Positions 17,553 through 25,020 of a stretch of 64,000 nt of DNA are shown in pieces. Position 1 is the stretch's first letter. Each line of letters begins with the position of its first letter. Origin of the DNA: Maribellus luteus (GTDB lineage: Bacteria; Bacteroidota; Bacteroidia; Bacteroidales; Prolixibacteraceae); the NCBI RefSeq assembly GCF_003576475.1, contig NZ_QWGR01000002.1:310001-374000 (forward strand), written 5' to 3'. Under the pieces are notes generated by a model, which was not told the DNA's origin, ran no database searches, and worked only from the letters and a program-made list of their open reading frames with translations. Made by a program: the position numbers and the translations under genes.

Positions 17553-17586
17553 CGCTTAAAAATTATTGGGGGTGTGCAACGGCTAC
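17551..17586. repeat. Recurring stop-proximal motif, copy 3
   Basis: GGCGCTTAAAAATTATTG followed by TGTGCAACGGCTAC, nearly identical to the copy at 15322, 18 bases beyond the stop of the minus-strand oxidoreductase gene at 17605. Confidence 0.65.
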
Positions 17587-17604
17587 ACGTATTGAATTGC
17601 GTAT

Positions 17605-18606
17605 TTATTCAACTAAACTCAGGATTGTTCTTCCCTTTAATTTTCCGCTGAGCATTAATTCAATTTTATGGGGTAAATCCTTTAGCTGAATTTCATTGCA
17701 GGTATATTCTAATTGCTTTGGCTTCCATTCATCGGCTAACTTATTCCATACTATTTCCCTGTATTTCATCGGATAGTTTTGCGAATCGATACCAATAAGC
17801 GTAACACCTCGAAGGATAAAGGGAAAGACGGTTAAATCCAATTTGGGAGATGCAACATTTCCGCAGCAAGTTACAACGCCTATCGAATGGGTTGATTTAA
17901 TAATGTTTTCGAGAATGACGCCTCCGACCGTATCTATTGCCCCCGCAAACAAAGGTTTCAACAAGGGTTTTTTATCAAAATTTTCGATCTCACTTCGCAA
18001 TATTATTTCTTTTGCTCCCAGGTTCATTAAATAGTCTCTTTCCGTCTCCTTGCCTGTTATTGCAACTACCGAATATCCTAACTTATTCAGTATAGCAACG
18101 CTTAATGCGCCTACGCCACCTGTTGCCCCCGACACCGCTATTTTTCCGTCTTCCGGTTTTATTAATTCCGTAAGTCTTAAAACGGATATTCCAGCTGTTA
18201 ATCCTGCAGTGCCATAAATCATGGCCTCTTTCAGGGTCATTTTTTCGGGTAGTTTTACGGCCCATTCTGCCGGAACTTGAATGTACTCTGCAAATCCGCC
18301 GTCGGTATTCATCCCTAAATCATAACTGGTAACAATTACTTTATCACCTGTTTTAAATAATGCACTGTGCGATTTTTCTATTATACCTGCCGCGTCAATA
18401 CCGGGCGTGTGCGGATAATTTTTGGTTACTCCTTTGTTTCCCGAAGCCGACAATGCATCTTTATAGTTCAGAGAACTGAAGTGTACTCTTACTAAAATTT
18501 CATTATCGTTTAACCGATTAAAGGCCACTTCTTTAATAGAACCAACGAAATTCCCATCCTTCTCTTCCACTCTAAATGCCTTAAATGTAGAATTATTTTG
18601 TACCAT
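17605..18606 (-). CDS. YhdH/YhfP-family quinone oxidoreductase (acrylyl-CoA reductase-like)
   Basis: This 333-residue medium-chain dehydrogenase/reductase of the YhdH/AcuI type lacks the zinc-binding residues of alcohol dehydrogenases. The nucleotide-binding stretch AVSGATGGVGALSVAILNKLGY is at about 155-178, and the early LVRVHFSSLNYKDALSASGNKGV and HTPGIDAAGII segments are family hallmarks. It uses NADPH to reduce an activated double bond; AcuI members act on acrylyl-CoA. It is divergent from an HxlR-type regulator, a common pairing for quinone or aldehyde stress genes, so electrophile detoxification is the better guess here. Confidence 0.87.
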   Translation of the reverse strand: MVQNNSTFKAFRVEEKDGNFVGSIKEVAFNRLNDNEILVRVHFSSLNYKDALSASGNKGVTKNYPHTPGIDAAGIIEKSHSALFKTGDKVIVTSYDLGMNTDGGFAEYIQVPAEWAVKLPEKMTLKEAMIYGTAGLTAGISVLRLTELIKPEDGKIAVSGATGGVGALSVAILNKLGYSVVAITGKETERDYLMNLGAKEIILRSEIENFDKKPLLKPLFAGAIDTVGGVILENIIKSTHSIGVVTCCGNVASPKLDLTVFPFILRGVTLIGIDSQNYPMKYREIVWNKLADEWKPKQLEYTCNEIQLKDLPHKIELMLSGKLKGRTILSLVE

Positions 18607-18630
18607 CTTTTGTCTTTTAATTTATCTATT

Positions 18631-18640
18631 TTTGTACAAA
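18631..18640. promoter_or_regulatory. Palindrome TTTGTACAAA in the oxidoreductase/HxlR intergenic region
   Basis: A perfect 10-bp palindrome lies 25-34 bases before the oxidoreductase start. HxlR proteins often bind palindromes in divergent promoters, so this is a candidate operator. The evidence is only its position and symmetry. Confidence 0.3.
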
Positions 18641-18742
18641 TGTCAGGATAAATAATTTGCTTATCAATAACTTACAAAAGGTATACATACGAACATTTAT
18701 TGCTGTTTTTAGTATTTACAAGTCTTTGAGAGAAGAAAAAAA

Positions 18743-19069
18743 ATGAAAAAAAGTTATTGCCCGATTGATACATTTATAAACGTGGTAAAAGGTAAACGAA
18801 AAGGAACCATCGTTCTTCACCTTTTTCAGGGAGACAAAAGGTATAGCGAATTAGTTAAACTCTTGCCTGATATTAGCGAACGCATGCTGACCAAACAGCT
18901 TAAAGAACTGGAATCTGACGGGTTAATCCGTCGAACCGTTTATCCGGAAGTTCCGCCCAAAGTGGAATACAGCTTAACCGATCTTGGTAAAGAAATTCAT
19001 CCTATCCTAAAAGGAATGTATAAAGGAGGAATCCTTTTTGAAAAATCGATGGATGAATCTCATCTTTAA
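18743..19069 (+). CDS. HxlR-family winged-helix transcriptional regulator
   Basis: This 108-residue cytosolic protein is a complete HxlR/DUF24 domain. The motif run GDKRYSELVKLLPDISERMLTKQLKELESDGLIRRTVYPEVPPKVEYSLTD carries the recognition helix (ISERMLTKQLKEL) and wing. Cys6 near the N-terminus (KKSYCPID) sits where redox-sensing HxlR members place their reactive cysteine. It is transcribed divergently from the YhdH-type oxidoreductase and most likely represses it until an electrophile or quinone modifies the protein. Confidence 0.9.
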   Translation: MKKSYCPIDTFINVVKGKRKGTIVLHLFQGDKRYSELVKLLPDISERMLTKQLKELESDGLIRRTVYPEVPPKVEYSLTDLGKEIHPILKGMYKGGILFEKSMDESHL

Positions 19070-19232
19070 AATTACGTGTTGTTCCATCGATGTGATAGGG
19101 TTTTATATGCAACACAACAGTCACTTGCAAGTTATCGTTGCGTCCCGATAGCTATCCAGACCTTTTTGTGTTATATCTTTTTCAGCCTTGCAGGCCGAGG
19201 CACGATTGGCAAAATCGCGCCAGCGGAGTTGT

Positions 19233-19667
19233 TTATTTAAATTTATGACTCTTCACTATATCAATGAATAATTGGTCATTTGATGTATTAAAGGTATAAA
19301 GTCTATTTTTATTTACTTCGTCACCTTTGTCGATATATGCGGATAATCTTGTTCCATCCGGCCTGTTTTCTTTTACAATTTTTGCTTTATTCCCATCTAT
19401 CAGCAATTCTTCGAAAAGCAATAGATCGGGAGTATTTTTAATGCTGTCAATATTTCCATACGCTAAATATCCAAAGTCGAATTCTATTTTATAATCTTCC
19501 TTTTGGTAATATCCAACATAGGTGTCAATGCCTTGTTCATTTACGAGTGTCCAGTCAGCTGCAGCCGTTAACTCAAACTTATCGTTTGTATAAGTTGGAA
19601 CATTTTCCTTGTCTTTGTTACAGGCTACAAAAACGAGAATAATTAGAAGTAAAGTAAATGCTTTCAT
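19233..19667 (-). CDS. Hypothetical lipoprotein
   Basis: This 144-residue protein starts MKAFTLLLIILVFVACNKDKEN, a lipoprotein signal with Cys16. The in-frame ATG at 19757 would add 30 residues ahead of the signal and is rejected. The mature part is short and beta-rich (KFELTAAADWTLVNEQGIDTYVGYYQKEDYKIEFDFGYLAYG). No known motif is visible. It is a single minus-strand gene in the AT-rich accessory stretch. Confidence 0.65.
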   Translation of the reverse strand: MKAFTLLLIILVFVACNKDKENVPTYTNDKFELTAAADWTLVNEQGIDTYVGYYQKEDYKIEFDFGYLAYGNIDSIKNTPDLLLFEELLIDGNKAKIVKENRPDGTRLSAYIDKGDEVNKNRLYTFNTSNDQLFIDIVKSHKFK

Positions 19668-19802
19668 CGTTATTGAGATTTTTTTGTGTTTGTCAATTCT
19701 TTTAAGAACGTATTTTGATTTACTGCAATCTTTTTGTTGACTTTCTCGAATCACCACATCAGATCGATCCTTGTTATTTTATATCTACGAAGAGAAATCC
19801 TA

Positions 19803-19845
19803 TCAGACCCGCAGGAAGTGGGCGCAAGGTCTGACTTGTCAGACC
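19803..19845. repeat. TCAGACC/GGTCTGA repeat cluster
   Basis: TCAGACC (19803-19809), GGTCTGA (19828-19834) and a second TCAGACC (19839-19845) form alternative hairpins between two minus-strand genes. It resembles small palindromic intergenic elements. Confidence 0.45.
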
Positions 19846-19895
19846 GCTGAAACCCCCGCCTGCCATATTACAATTTATTAGCAACTGTAATTTTA

Positions 19896-20411
19896 TCATT
19901 GGGTTATCGAATTTTTTGCACTTATCTGTTCAATCACAAAATGACGAGTCCATTTCCCATTCCTCACTTGGTACAAAATTGTTCCAGATTCATTTTCTTT
20001 TGTAAATAAAATTGATTTATGATATTGTATCAGTGCAATTGTCGTGTCAGGATTATATGATATTGGAGCGAGAAGGCAATGCCATATTTTGTCTCCATTG
20101 AAACAGTCAGAATCTTCTATTTTGATTAAGATATTGTGATCAGTATTTTCAATAACATTCTCAAACTGCTCGGACTTCCATGTCCCAATTATAGGATTAA
20201 GTTTAATGGTTTTTGCATCGTTATAATAAATCTTAGTTGTGTCAAATCCAAGACACAATGGTTTCATGTTTTTTTGTAACTCAATTTTGCAATTGCCTTC
20301 CATAATATCTGTCATAACAGTATTTAATAATTCTCTTACTGTCTGCGCATTACTAAAGCATGCGATAAAATACAAAATCAAAATTAATCCGATTGTCTTT
20401 GTATGTTTCAT
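19896..20411 (-). CDS. Hypothetical secreted protein
   Basis: This 171-residue protein has a signal peptide (MKHTKTIGLILILYFIACFSNAQ). The rest is a small mixed fold with no recognised domain; IIGTWKSEQFENVIENTDHNILIKIED suggests a beta-barrel start like that of lipocalin-type proteins, but the support is weak. It is AT-rich, on its own, and preceded by the second copy of the 140-bp dispersed repeat. Confidence 0.6.
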   Translation of the reverse strand: MKHTKTIGLILILYFIACFSNAQTVRELLNTVMTDIMEGNCKIELQKNMKPLCLGFDTTKIYYNDAKTIKLNPIIGTWKSEQFENVIENTDHNILIKIEDSDCFNGDKIWHCLLAPISYNPDTTIALIQYHKSILFTKENESGTILYQVRNGKWTRHFVIEQISAKNSITQ

Positions 20412-20540
20412 ATTACAAGATGTAAATGTTCATATTTCGGTCGACTGAAGCCTTTTTCATTATTATTACTAACGTCCCTATAACGCATCATTTATCCAAT
20501 CAATATCTTCTATAGGTACAACAAAATGTGTCGTTTCCAA

Positions 20541-20684
20541 TAACATACACTTGTAAAGCACGCCTTTTATGGTTTACTAATTTCTCTCTGTTTTTATGTG
20601 ATAATGCGTATTCAACGGTTTTTAATGATTTGCTGCCTAAATATAAACAGAAAATCAACCAAGCCTTTTCTTTACAGGGTGTTA
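20541..20684. repeat. Dispersed ~140-bp repeat, copy 2
   Basis: This is a diverged copy of 17349-17489, again lying 5' of a minus-strand exported-protein gene (start 20411). Confidence 0.7.
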
Positions 20685-21275
20685 TGGGGCATAAACTGCT
20701 GGCCCGGGTTCGCGGTTCTAAGTAAAACCCTCGTTAAGCTCGCTTTTTACCCCGAAAGGCTGGTAGAAAGTAAGAACACTTTCACTTTTTAGTCCGGTGT
20801 GCTGGTAAAAAGCAAGATTATACCTCGCTCTTTTTCCCGGCCTTCTCGTTTTTTGTTAGAAAAGGCTGGCTTTTTTTTAGAACATTCTTGTAGGGGACTA
20901 AAACCGGCTCGTAAAAAGCAGAATTACAGGCCGTTTTTTACTCGATGCACGGGGTAAAAAGTTAGCTTGTTTGAATGTTTTTCATGCTTTTCCTGGTTTT
21001 GGTCAAGGGCAATGCATCAAAAAGCCAGGTTGTTGGAGCTAAAAATGAGCTTGTGGAAGAAAAAAGCGGGAAGAAGGAAGTCGGGAGCCGGGTGTTTGTA
21101 TTCATTTTGTTTGATGGGCTCTAATAACACAAAACCCCGGCGGATAAAAGCGAGGTTTTGTCGTAAAAGCCGGGTTTGATGCCCGTTCAAACAGAAATTC
21201 AGGACGAGCGGAAGGATAAAAACCGGATTATTGTACCCAACCATCAATAAGGTTTTGTGCGATAGTCCGGTTTAC
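20685..21275. other. Non-coding stretch with iterated GTAAAAAGC-type segments
   Basis: No convincing gene lies here. The sequence is built from loosely repeated pieces such as GCTGGTAAAAAGCAAG, GGCTCGTAAAAAGCAG, GGGGTAAAAAGTTAG and GGATAAAAGCGAGG, several with local inverted partners (CTCGCTTTTTACC, GCCGTTTTTTAC). It could be a structured RNA or decayed repeat DNA. Two overlapping short open frames here have no protein character. Confidence 0.5.
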
Positions 21276-21280
21276 CAGAG

Positions 21281-21754
21281 CTAGATGTTTTCGGGTGCTG
21301 CTTTTCGTTTTCCGCGCGGAAAACGGTTGGCCAATTCGGCGACGGCTTCTTCGGCGCCGGGTTGCCCCATGGTAGCCGCGTTTTTCAGCACTTTGTAAAT
21401 TGAAAGCGATGCGCTGTAGGCTTCGCTTCCGGCCAGAATCATACTATCGTCGAGCTCGTTGGTAATGCGTTCGAGCTGGGTGAAATAGGTACGAATGGCT
21501 TTTACTGCCTCAAAGTCGGCAGTAGCTTCGGGTACATCAATAAAGGCAGGCATATACTGCGGATATTCCTGTCCGTATTCAACCGCTTTTTCAACAAAAG
21601 CCACGGTTTTATCGCCCATCTTGGGCAGCTCTTTACGCTCTTCGGGCGTAAGTGTCATTAACTTAGGTTCCAGTACGGTTGCCAGTACCTGGATGGCCTG
21701 GTTTACCTGGTCCTTTTCGTCTTCCGTTAAATGAAACGAGAATTGGTCGTCCAT
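21281..21754 (-). CDS. Conserved hypothetical protein
   Basis: This 157-residue soluble protein has no signal peptide or membrane segment. It is helical and acidic, with the phrase LTPEERKELPKMGDKTVAFVEKAVEYGQEYP near the middle and a basic tail. It resembles short uncharacterised Bacteroidota proteins; I assign no function. It is transcribed away from the EamA transporter gene. Confidence 0.65.
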   Translation of the reverse strand: MDDQFSFHLTEDEKDQVNQAIQVLATVLEPKLMTLTPEERKELPKMGDKTVAFVEKAVEYGQEYPQYMPAFIDVPEATADFEAVKAIRTYFTQLERITNELDDSMILAGSEAYSASLSIYKVLKNAATMGQPGAEEAVAELANRFPRGKRKAAPENI

Positions 21755-22030
21755 ACTGTTTTAATTTAATTTGATAATTTGGGGTACACTGGAATTTTTG
21801 GGGATATTTCCCTGCCACCCTTCCGGCTGCCAGGTACCTTAACATGTATACAGGGTTTCCGCTATCCTGAATTTCAAAAAAAAGATAATGCAATTGGGAT
21901 ATATAAATCAAGCCACGCGATTGTGTTATGGAGCATCTGCACAGTGAGTTATGCCGTTTTTCGCCCGTTTGTTTTAGCGACGGTCATCCGGTTTTCTTTT
22001 TGTACATTGGCGTTTTTAATCATCAGCTTT

Positions 22031-22918
22031 ATGGCGCAACCTGTAAAATCCTATTTGTATGCGGGGCTGGCCGTGTTGTTTTGGTCGACCGTGGCAACGG
22101 CCTTTAAACTGGCTTTGGCCGAATACGACTTTATCCAGGTTATTTTTTACGCATCGGGCGTAACGGTTGTGTTGCTGTTTGCGGTTTTGCTGTTTCAGCG
22201 GAAAGTGCATTTAATTGCCCGGGTTACCCCGCGGCAATGGACACATTCGTTGCTGATGGGGGCCTTCAATCCCTTGCTGTACTACCTCGTGTTGTTTAAA
22301 GCCTACTCGCTGCTGCCGGCGCAGGTGGCGCAACCTCTGAACATGATCTGGCCCATCACACTGGCCTTGCTGTCGGTGCCGCTGCTGAACCAAAAAATAG
22401 GCTGGATAAGCTTTGCAGCGCTGATGGTTAGTTTTACCGGGGTGTTTTTTATTTCATCGCAGGGTGGTTTCGACGGCTTCCGCAATACAAACCCGCTGGG
22501 GGTTTTCCTGGCGGTGGGAAGTTCGGTGCTGTGGTCGCTGTACTGGATCTTTAATGTGCGCGACCGCCGCGACGAGGTGCTGAAACTCTTCCTCAACTTT
22601 GCCATCGGTTTTGTTTACCTCTTGCCCGTGGTGGCGCTTTTCTCTTCGTTCAGAATTACGCCCGGAGTGGGTTTTTACGCCATTGTTTATACCGGGATTT
22701 TTGAGGTGGGCATCACCTATGTGCTTTGGCTAAAAGCCATGAACCTGACCACCAGCAATGCCAAAATCGGGAACCTGGTGTTTTTTGCGCCTTTTCTTTC
22801 GCTGGTGTTTATTCATTTTATTCTGAAAGAAACCATTTATGTCACTACGTTTATCGGCCTGGCTTTTATTGTGTCGGGCGTACTTCTTCAGCAACTCGAC
22901 AGGAGAAAAGGACGGTGA
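22031..22918 (+). CDS. EamA-family (DMT superfamily) transporter
   Basis: This 295-residue inner-membrane protein has about ten hydrophobic helices in two repeated EamA halves; the first half starts YLYAGLAVLFWSTVATAFKLAL and the second begins near LGVFLAVGSSVLWSLYWIFNVRDRR. Members export amino acids or other metabolites. The frame opens at 21779, but the ATG at 22031 (MAQPVKSYLYAGL) places the first helix correctly; the extra 84 upstream residues look like non-coding sequence. The substrate is unknown. Confidence 0.85.
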   Translation: MAQPVKSYLYAGLAVLFWSTVATAFKLALAEYDFIQVIFYASGVTVVLLFAVLLFQRKVHLIARVTPRQWTHSLLMGAFNPLLYYLVLFKAYSLLPAQVAQPLNMIWPITLALLSVPLLNQKIGWISFAALMVSFTGVFFISSQGGFDGFRNTNPLGVFLAVGSSVLWSLYWIFNVRDRRDEVLKLFLNFAIGFVYLLPVVALFSSFRITPGVGFYAIVYTGIFEVGITYVLWLKAMNLTTSNAKIGNLVFFAPFLSLVFIHFILKETIYVTTFIGLAFIVSGVLLQQLDRRKGR

Positions 22919-23272
22919 CGGATGGGGAATAAGGGTGGTTTATTATTGACTCTCCCTCTTCTCCCTCTCTATTCATAGAGAGGGACGATCCCGAGCACTC
23001 GGGATCAGGGTGAGTCAACATAAAAGAAGAATATACTCTGCTTTAGGCCCAACAGCTTATCGAACTGACAATTACAATGGCGTTCGATATTTAATTTTAA
23101 ACAAGTTCAGCCCCAAGGAAAGCCCGATCTCGTCCGGCGAAGAAAGTTGTAAGCTGATGAATTGGGATTCCGGACGAAAACAGGCTGATCATCATTTTAT
23201 TAAGTAGTGTAGTTAATGATGGAAAAAAGAAGATTCCAGCAGATATTTTATCGCAACAAGTAAATTATTGTT
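22919..23272. other. Intergenic stretch before hicA
   Basis: This 354-base gap holds the inverted-repeat element at 22947-23018 and otherwise no supportable gene. A 65-codon frame at 23010-23207 overlaps the element and lacks protein character. Confidence 0.5.
22947..23018. repeat. REP-like element with 12-base terminal inverted repeats
   Basis: The ends TTGACTCTCCCT and AGGGTGAGTCAA are inverted repeats with one mismatch. Inside are two further hairpins, CCCTCTCT/AGAGAGGG and GATCCCGAG/CTCGGGATC. The nested design and size of 72 bp suggest a small palindromic mobile element. Confidence 0.6.
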
Positions 23273-23280
23273 TACCTTTG
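23273..23280 (+). promoter_or_regulatory. putative -7 promoter element of hicAB
   Basis: TACCTTTG fits TAnnTTTG exactly and ends 26 bases before the hicA start codon. The -33 region is not recognisable. Confidence 0.5.
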
Positions 23281-23306
23281 AGTGAGATTTAGAAAGATTC
23301 AGTTAC

Positions 23307-23495
23307 ATGAAATGCTCCGAATTATTTCGACTTTTGAGAAAAGATGGCTGGTACCCGATTTCACAAAAAGGGTCGCATGTTAAATTAAAGCATGACCAAA
23401 AAGAAGGAATACTGATTTTTCCAAACCATGGGAGTCAGGAAGTCGGAAAGGGACTTGAGAAGAAAATTTTGAGAGATGCAGGAATTACACTTTAA
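23307..23495 (+). CDS. hicA: HicA toxin (mRNA interferase)
   Basis: This 62-residue protein is a full HicA domain. The double-stranded-RNA-binding-like fold has the catalytic His at residue 24 in QKGSHVKLKH, and the C-terminus LEKKILRDAGITL is typical. HicA cleaves mRNA when freed from HicB. The gene is followed after an 11-base gap by hicB on the same strand, the usual toxin-first order. Confidence 0.92.
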   Translation: MKCSELFRLLRKDGWYPISQKGSHVKLKHDQKEGILIFPNHGSQEVGKGLEKKILRDAGITL

Positions 23496-23506
23496 AGACA
23501 TGAATC

Positions 23507-23902
23507 ATGAAAGCGTTTAAGAAAAAAATTAAAATAATAGTTGAAAAAACAAAGACCGGATTTTCTGCCTACTCTGAAGAATATCCAATATTTACAACAG
23601 GAAGGACTATTCCTGAGTTAATAAATAATGCGCTTGAAGCAACTCAATTAAATTTTGAAGAAGAATTTGAAATTACACATGAGAATTTAAAATTTGAAAT
23701 TGACTTTGCTCAGTTCTTCCAGTATTATAAAGTGCTCAACGCAAAGTTTCTTGCTGAAAAGATTGGGATGAACCCTACTCTGTTATCTCAGTATGTGCAA
23801 GGACATAAAAAGCCATCAGAAAGCCAGACTGAAAAAATACTAAGTGGAATTCACCAAATCGGACAAGAATTATCTGAAATGAACCTGATTTATAAAGCAT
23901 AG
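23507..23902 (+). CDS. hicB: HicB-family antitoxin
   Basis: This 131-residue protein has an N-terminal partial RNase H-like HicB domain (KTGFSAYSEEYPIFTTGRTIPELINNALEAT) and a C-terminal helix-turn-helix (FLAEKIGMNPTLLSQYVQGHKKPSESQTEKIL), residues about 78-115. It neutralises the adjacent HicA and probably represses the operon promoter. Confidence 0.9.
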   Translation: MKAFKKKIKIIVEKTKTGFSAYSEEYPIFTTGRTIPELINNALEATQLNFEEEFEITHENLKFEIDFAQFFQYYKVLNAKFLAEKIGMNPTLLSQYVQGHKKPSESQTEKILSGIHQIGQELSEMNLIYKA

Positions 23903-24053
23903 AAACACGGGCGATAACATTTGAGAATTGCATTTCGGATTCACTGGTATGTGTTGTCTCTGTTCTTTTCTGCAAAACACAATAAATCACAAACCAGCCA
24001 CAACTTCTCGCAATAAATCGCAATAAGTTACCACAAGTCACTATTTTTATTGG

Positions 24054-24605
24054 ATGGAAAAACCACTTCGAATTTTGGGGATCGACCCGGGGACCACGGT
24101 AACCGGTTACGGGCTGGTGGAAATCAGGAACAAAAAGCCGGTGATCCTGCACATGGGGAACATTACGCCCGGGAAGTTTAAGGATCATTACCAGCGCTTG
24201 AAGGTTTTGCACGAGCGGGCGCTTCATTTGGTGGAGACCTATCGCCCCGATGTGATGGCGATTGAGGCCCCTTTTTACGGGAAGAACGTACAGTCGATGC
24301 TGAAACTCGGACGCGGACAGGGCGTTATTATGGCGGCCGCACTGATGCACGGGGTTCCGATTCATGAATATGCGCCGCTGCTGGTAAAGCAGGCCATTAC
24401 CGGAATGGGGCGTGCCTCGAAAGAGCAGGTGGCTTATTTCCTGCAAAAAGTTTATGATTTAAAGGAGATTGAAAGCGTTTTGGATGAAACCGATGCGGTG
24501 GCGGTGGCCATTTGCCATTTTATCCAGCTAAGCAAGCCTCAGAAATCAAAAGAGTATAAAAACTGGGGAGATTTTATTAAGAAGAATCCTGACAAAGTGA
24601 AGTAA
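24054..24605 (+). CDS. ruvC: Holliday junction resolvase RuvC
   Basis: This 183-residue nuclease resolves Holliday junctions with RuvAB. The four acidic catalytic residues are visible: Asp11 (LGIDPGTTVTGYG), Glu71 (AIEAPFYGKN), Asp144 and Asp147 (LDETDAVAVAICH). The length is normal for the family. A small membrane-protein gene follows 12 bases later and may be cotranscribed. Confidence 0.95.
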   Translation: MEKPLRILGIDPGTTVTGYGLVEIRNKKPVILHMGNITPGKFKDHYQRLKVLHERALHLVETYRPDVMAIEAPFYGKNVQSMLKLGRGQGVIMAAALMHGVPIHEYAPLLVKQAITGMGRASKEQVAYFLQKVYDLKEIESVLDETDAVAVAICHFIQLSKPQKSKEYKNWGDFIKKNPDKVK

Positions 24606-24617
24606 TTTGGATATAAG

Positions 24618-24881
24618 ATGAAAAAATCGATCAAGACCTTTTTAATCGTGATAGCTGTTATACTGGGTTTTGTATTTCTGCCCCCGTTTATTGCCTGGCT
24701 CAACGGCGAGGTATTCAAAGTGTCCTTAACCGAAGTGCGTTATGGCGTATTTCTGGGATTAATGACGCCGCTGCTGATCTGGCTTTCCTCGAAAATGAAA
24801 AGTACCTTTCTTTTTGTGGTGGTGGCCCTGGTGATTATCAGCTTAGGCGGATTTTTACTTAATCTGATGTTTCCGAATTAG
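24618..24881 (+). CDS. Small integral membrane protein
   Basis: This 87-residue protein has three hydrophobic helices (about 5-27, 43-60 and 62-84). No family is recognised. Its 12-base spacing from ruvC suggests cotranscription, which says little about function. Confidence 0.6.
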   Translation: MKKSIKTFLIVIAVILGFVFLPPFIAWLNGEVFKVSLTEVRYGVFLGLMTPLLIWLSSKMKSTFLFVVVALVIISLGGFLLNLMFPN

Positions 24882-24925
24882 CGAATCTTCGTATTCAAGT
24901 CTCAAAAACCTAACGAATAAACAAA

Positions 24926-24997
24926 ATGAAATGAGCATGAGAATAGAATTTACACCAAACGACATGATAAGATCTCATGCGAATTCCATCTGTTGCC
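24926..24997. repeat. Intergenic element shared with 45320-45388
   Basis: The segment starts ATGAAATGAGCATGA and ends TCATGCGAATTCCATCTGTTGCC-like sequence. A diverged copy with the same order of blocks (GAGCATGA, then CATGA, ATGCGA, TTCCAT, GTTGCC) lies upstream of the giant protein gene. Here it precedes the amidase start by 23 bases. Confidence 0.6.
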
Positions 24998-25020
24998 AAA
25001 ATAATTAAAAATCTAAACAG

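Noticed and set aside
21017-21247. Two overlapping 70-76 residue frames in the iterated stretch
   Set aside because: They lie on opposite strands over the same hairpin-rich repeats and look like nothing known.
23010-23207. 65-residue open frame before hicA
   Set aside because: It starts inside the REP-like element and has no protein features.
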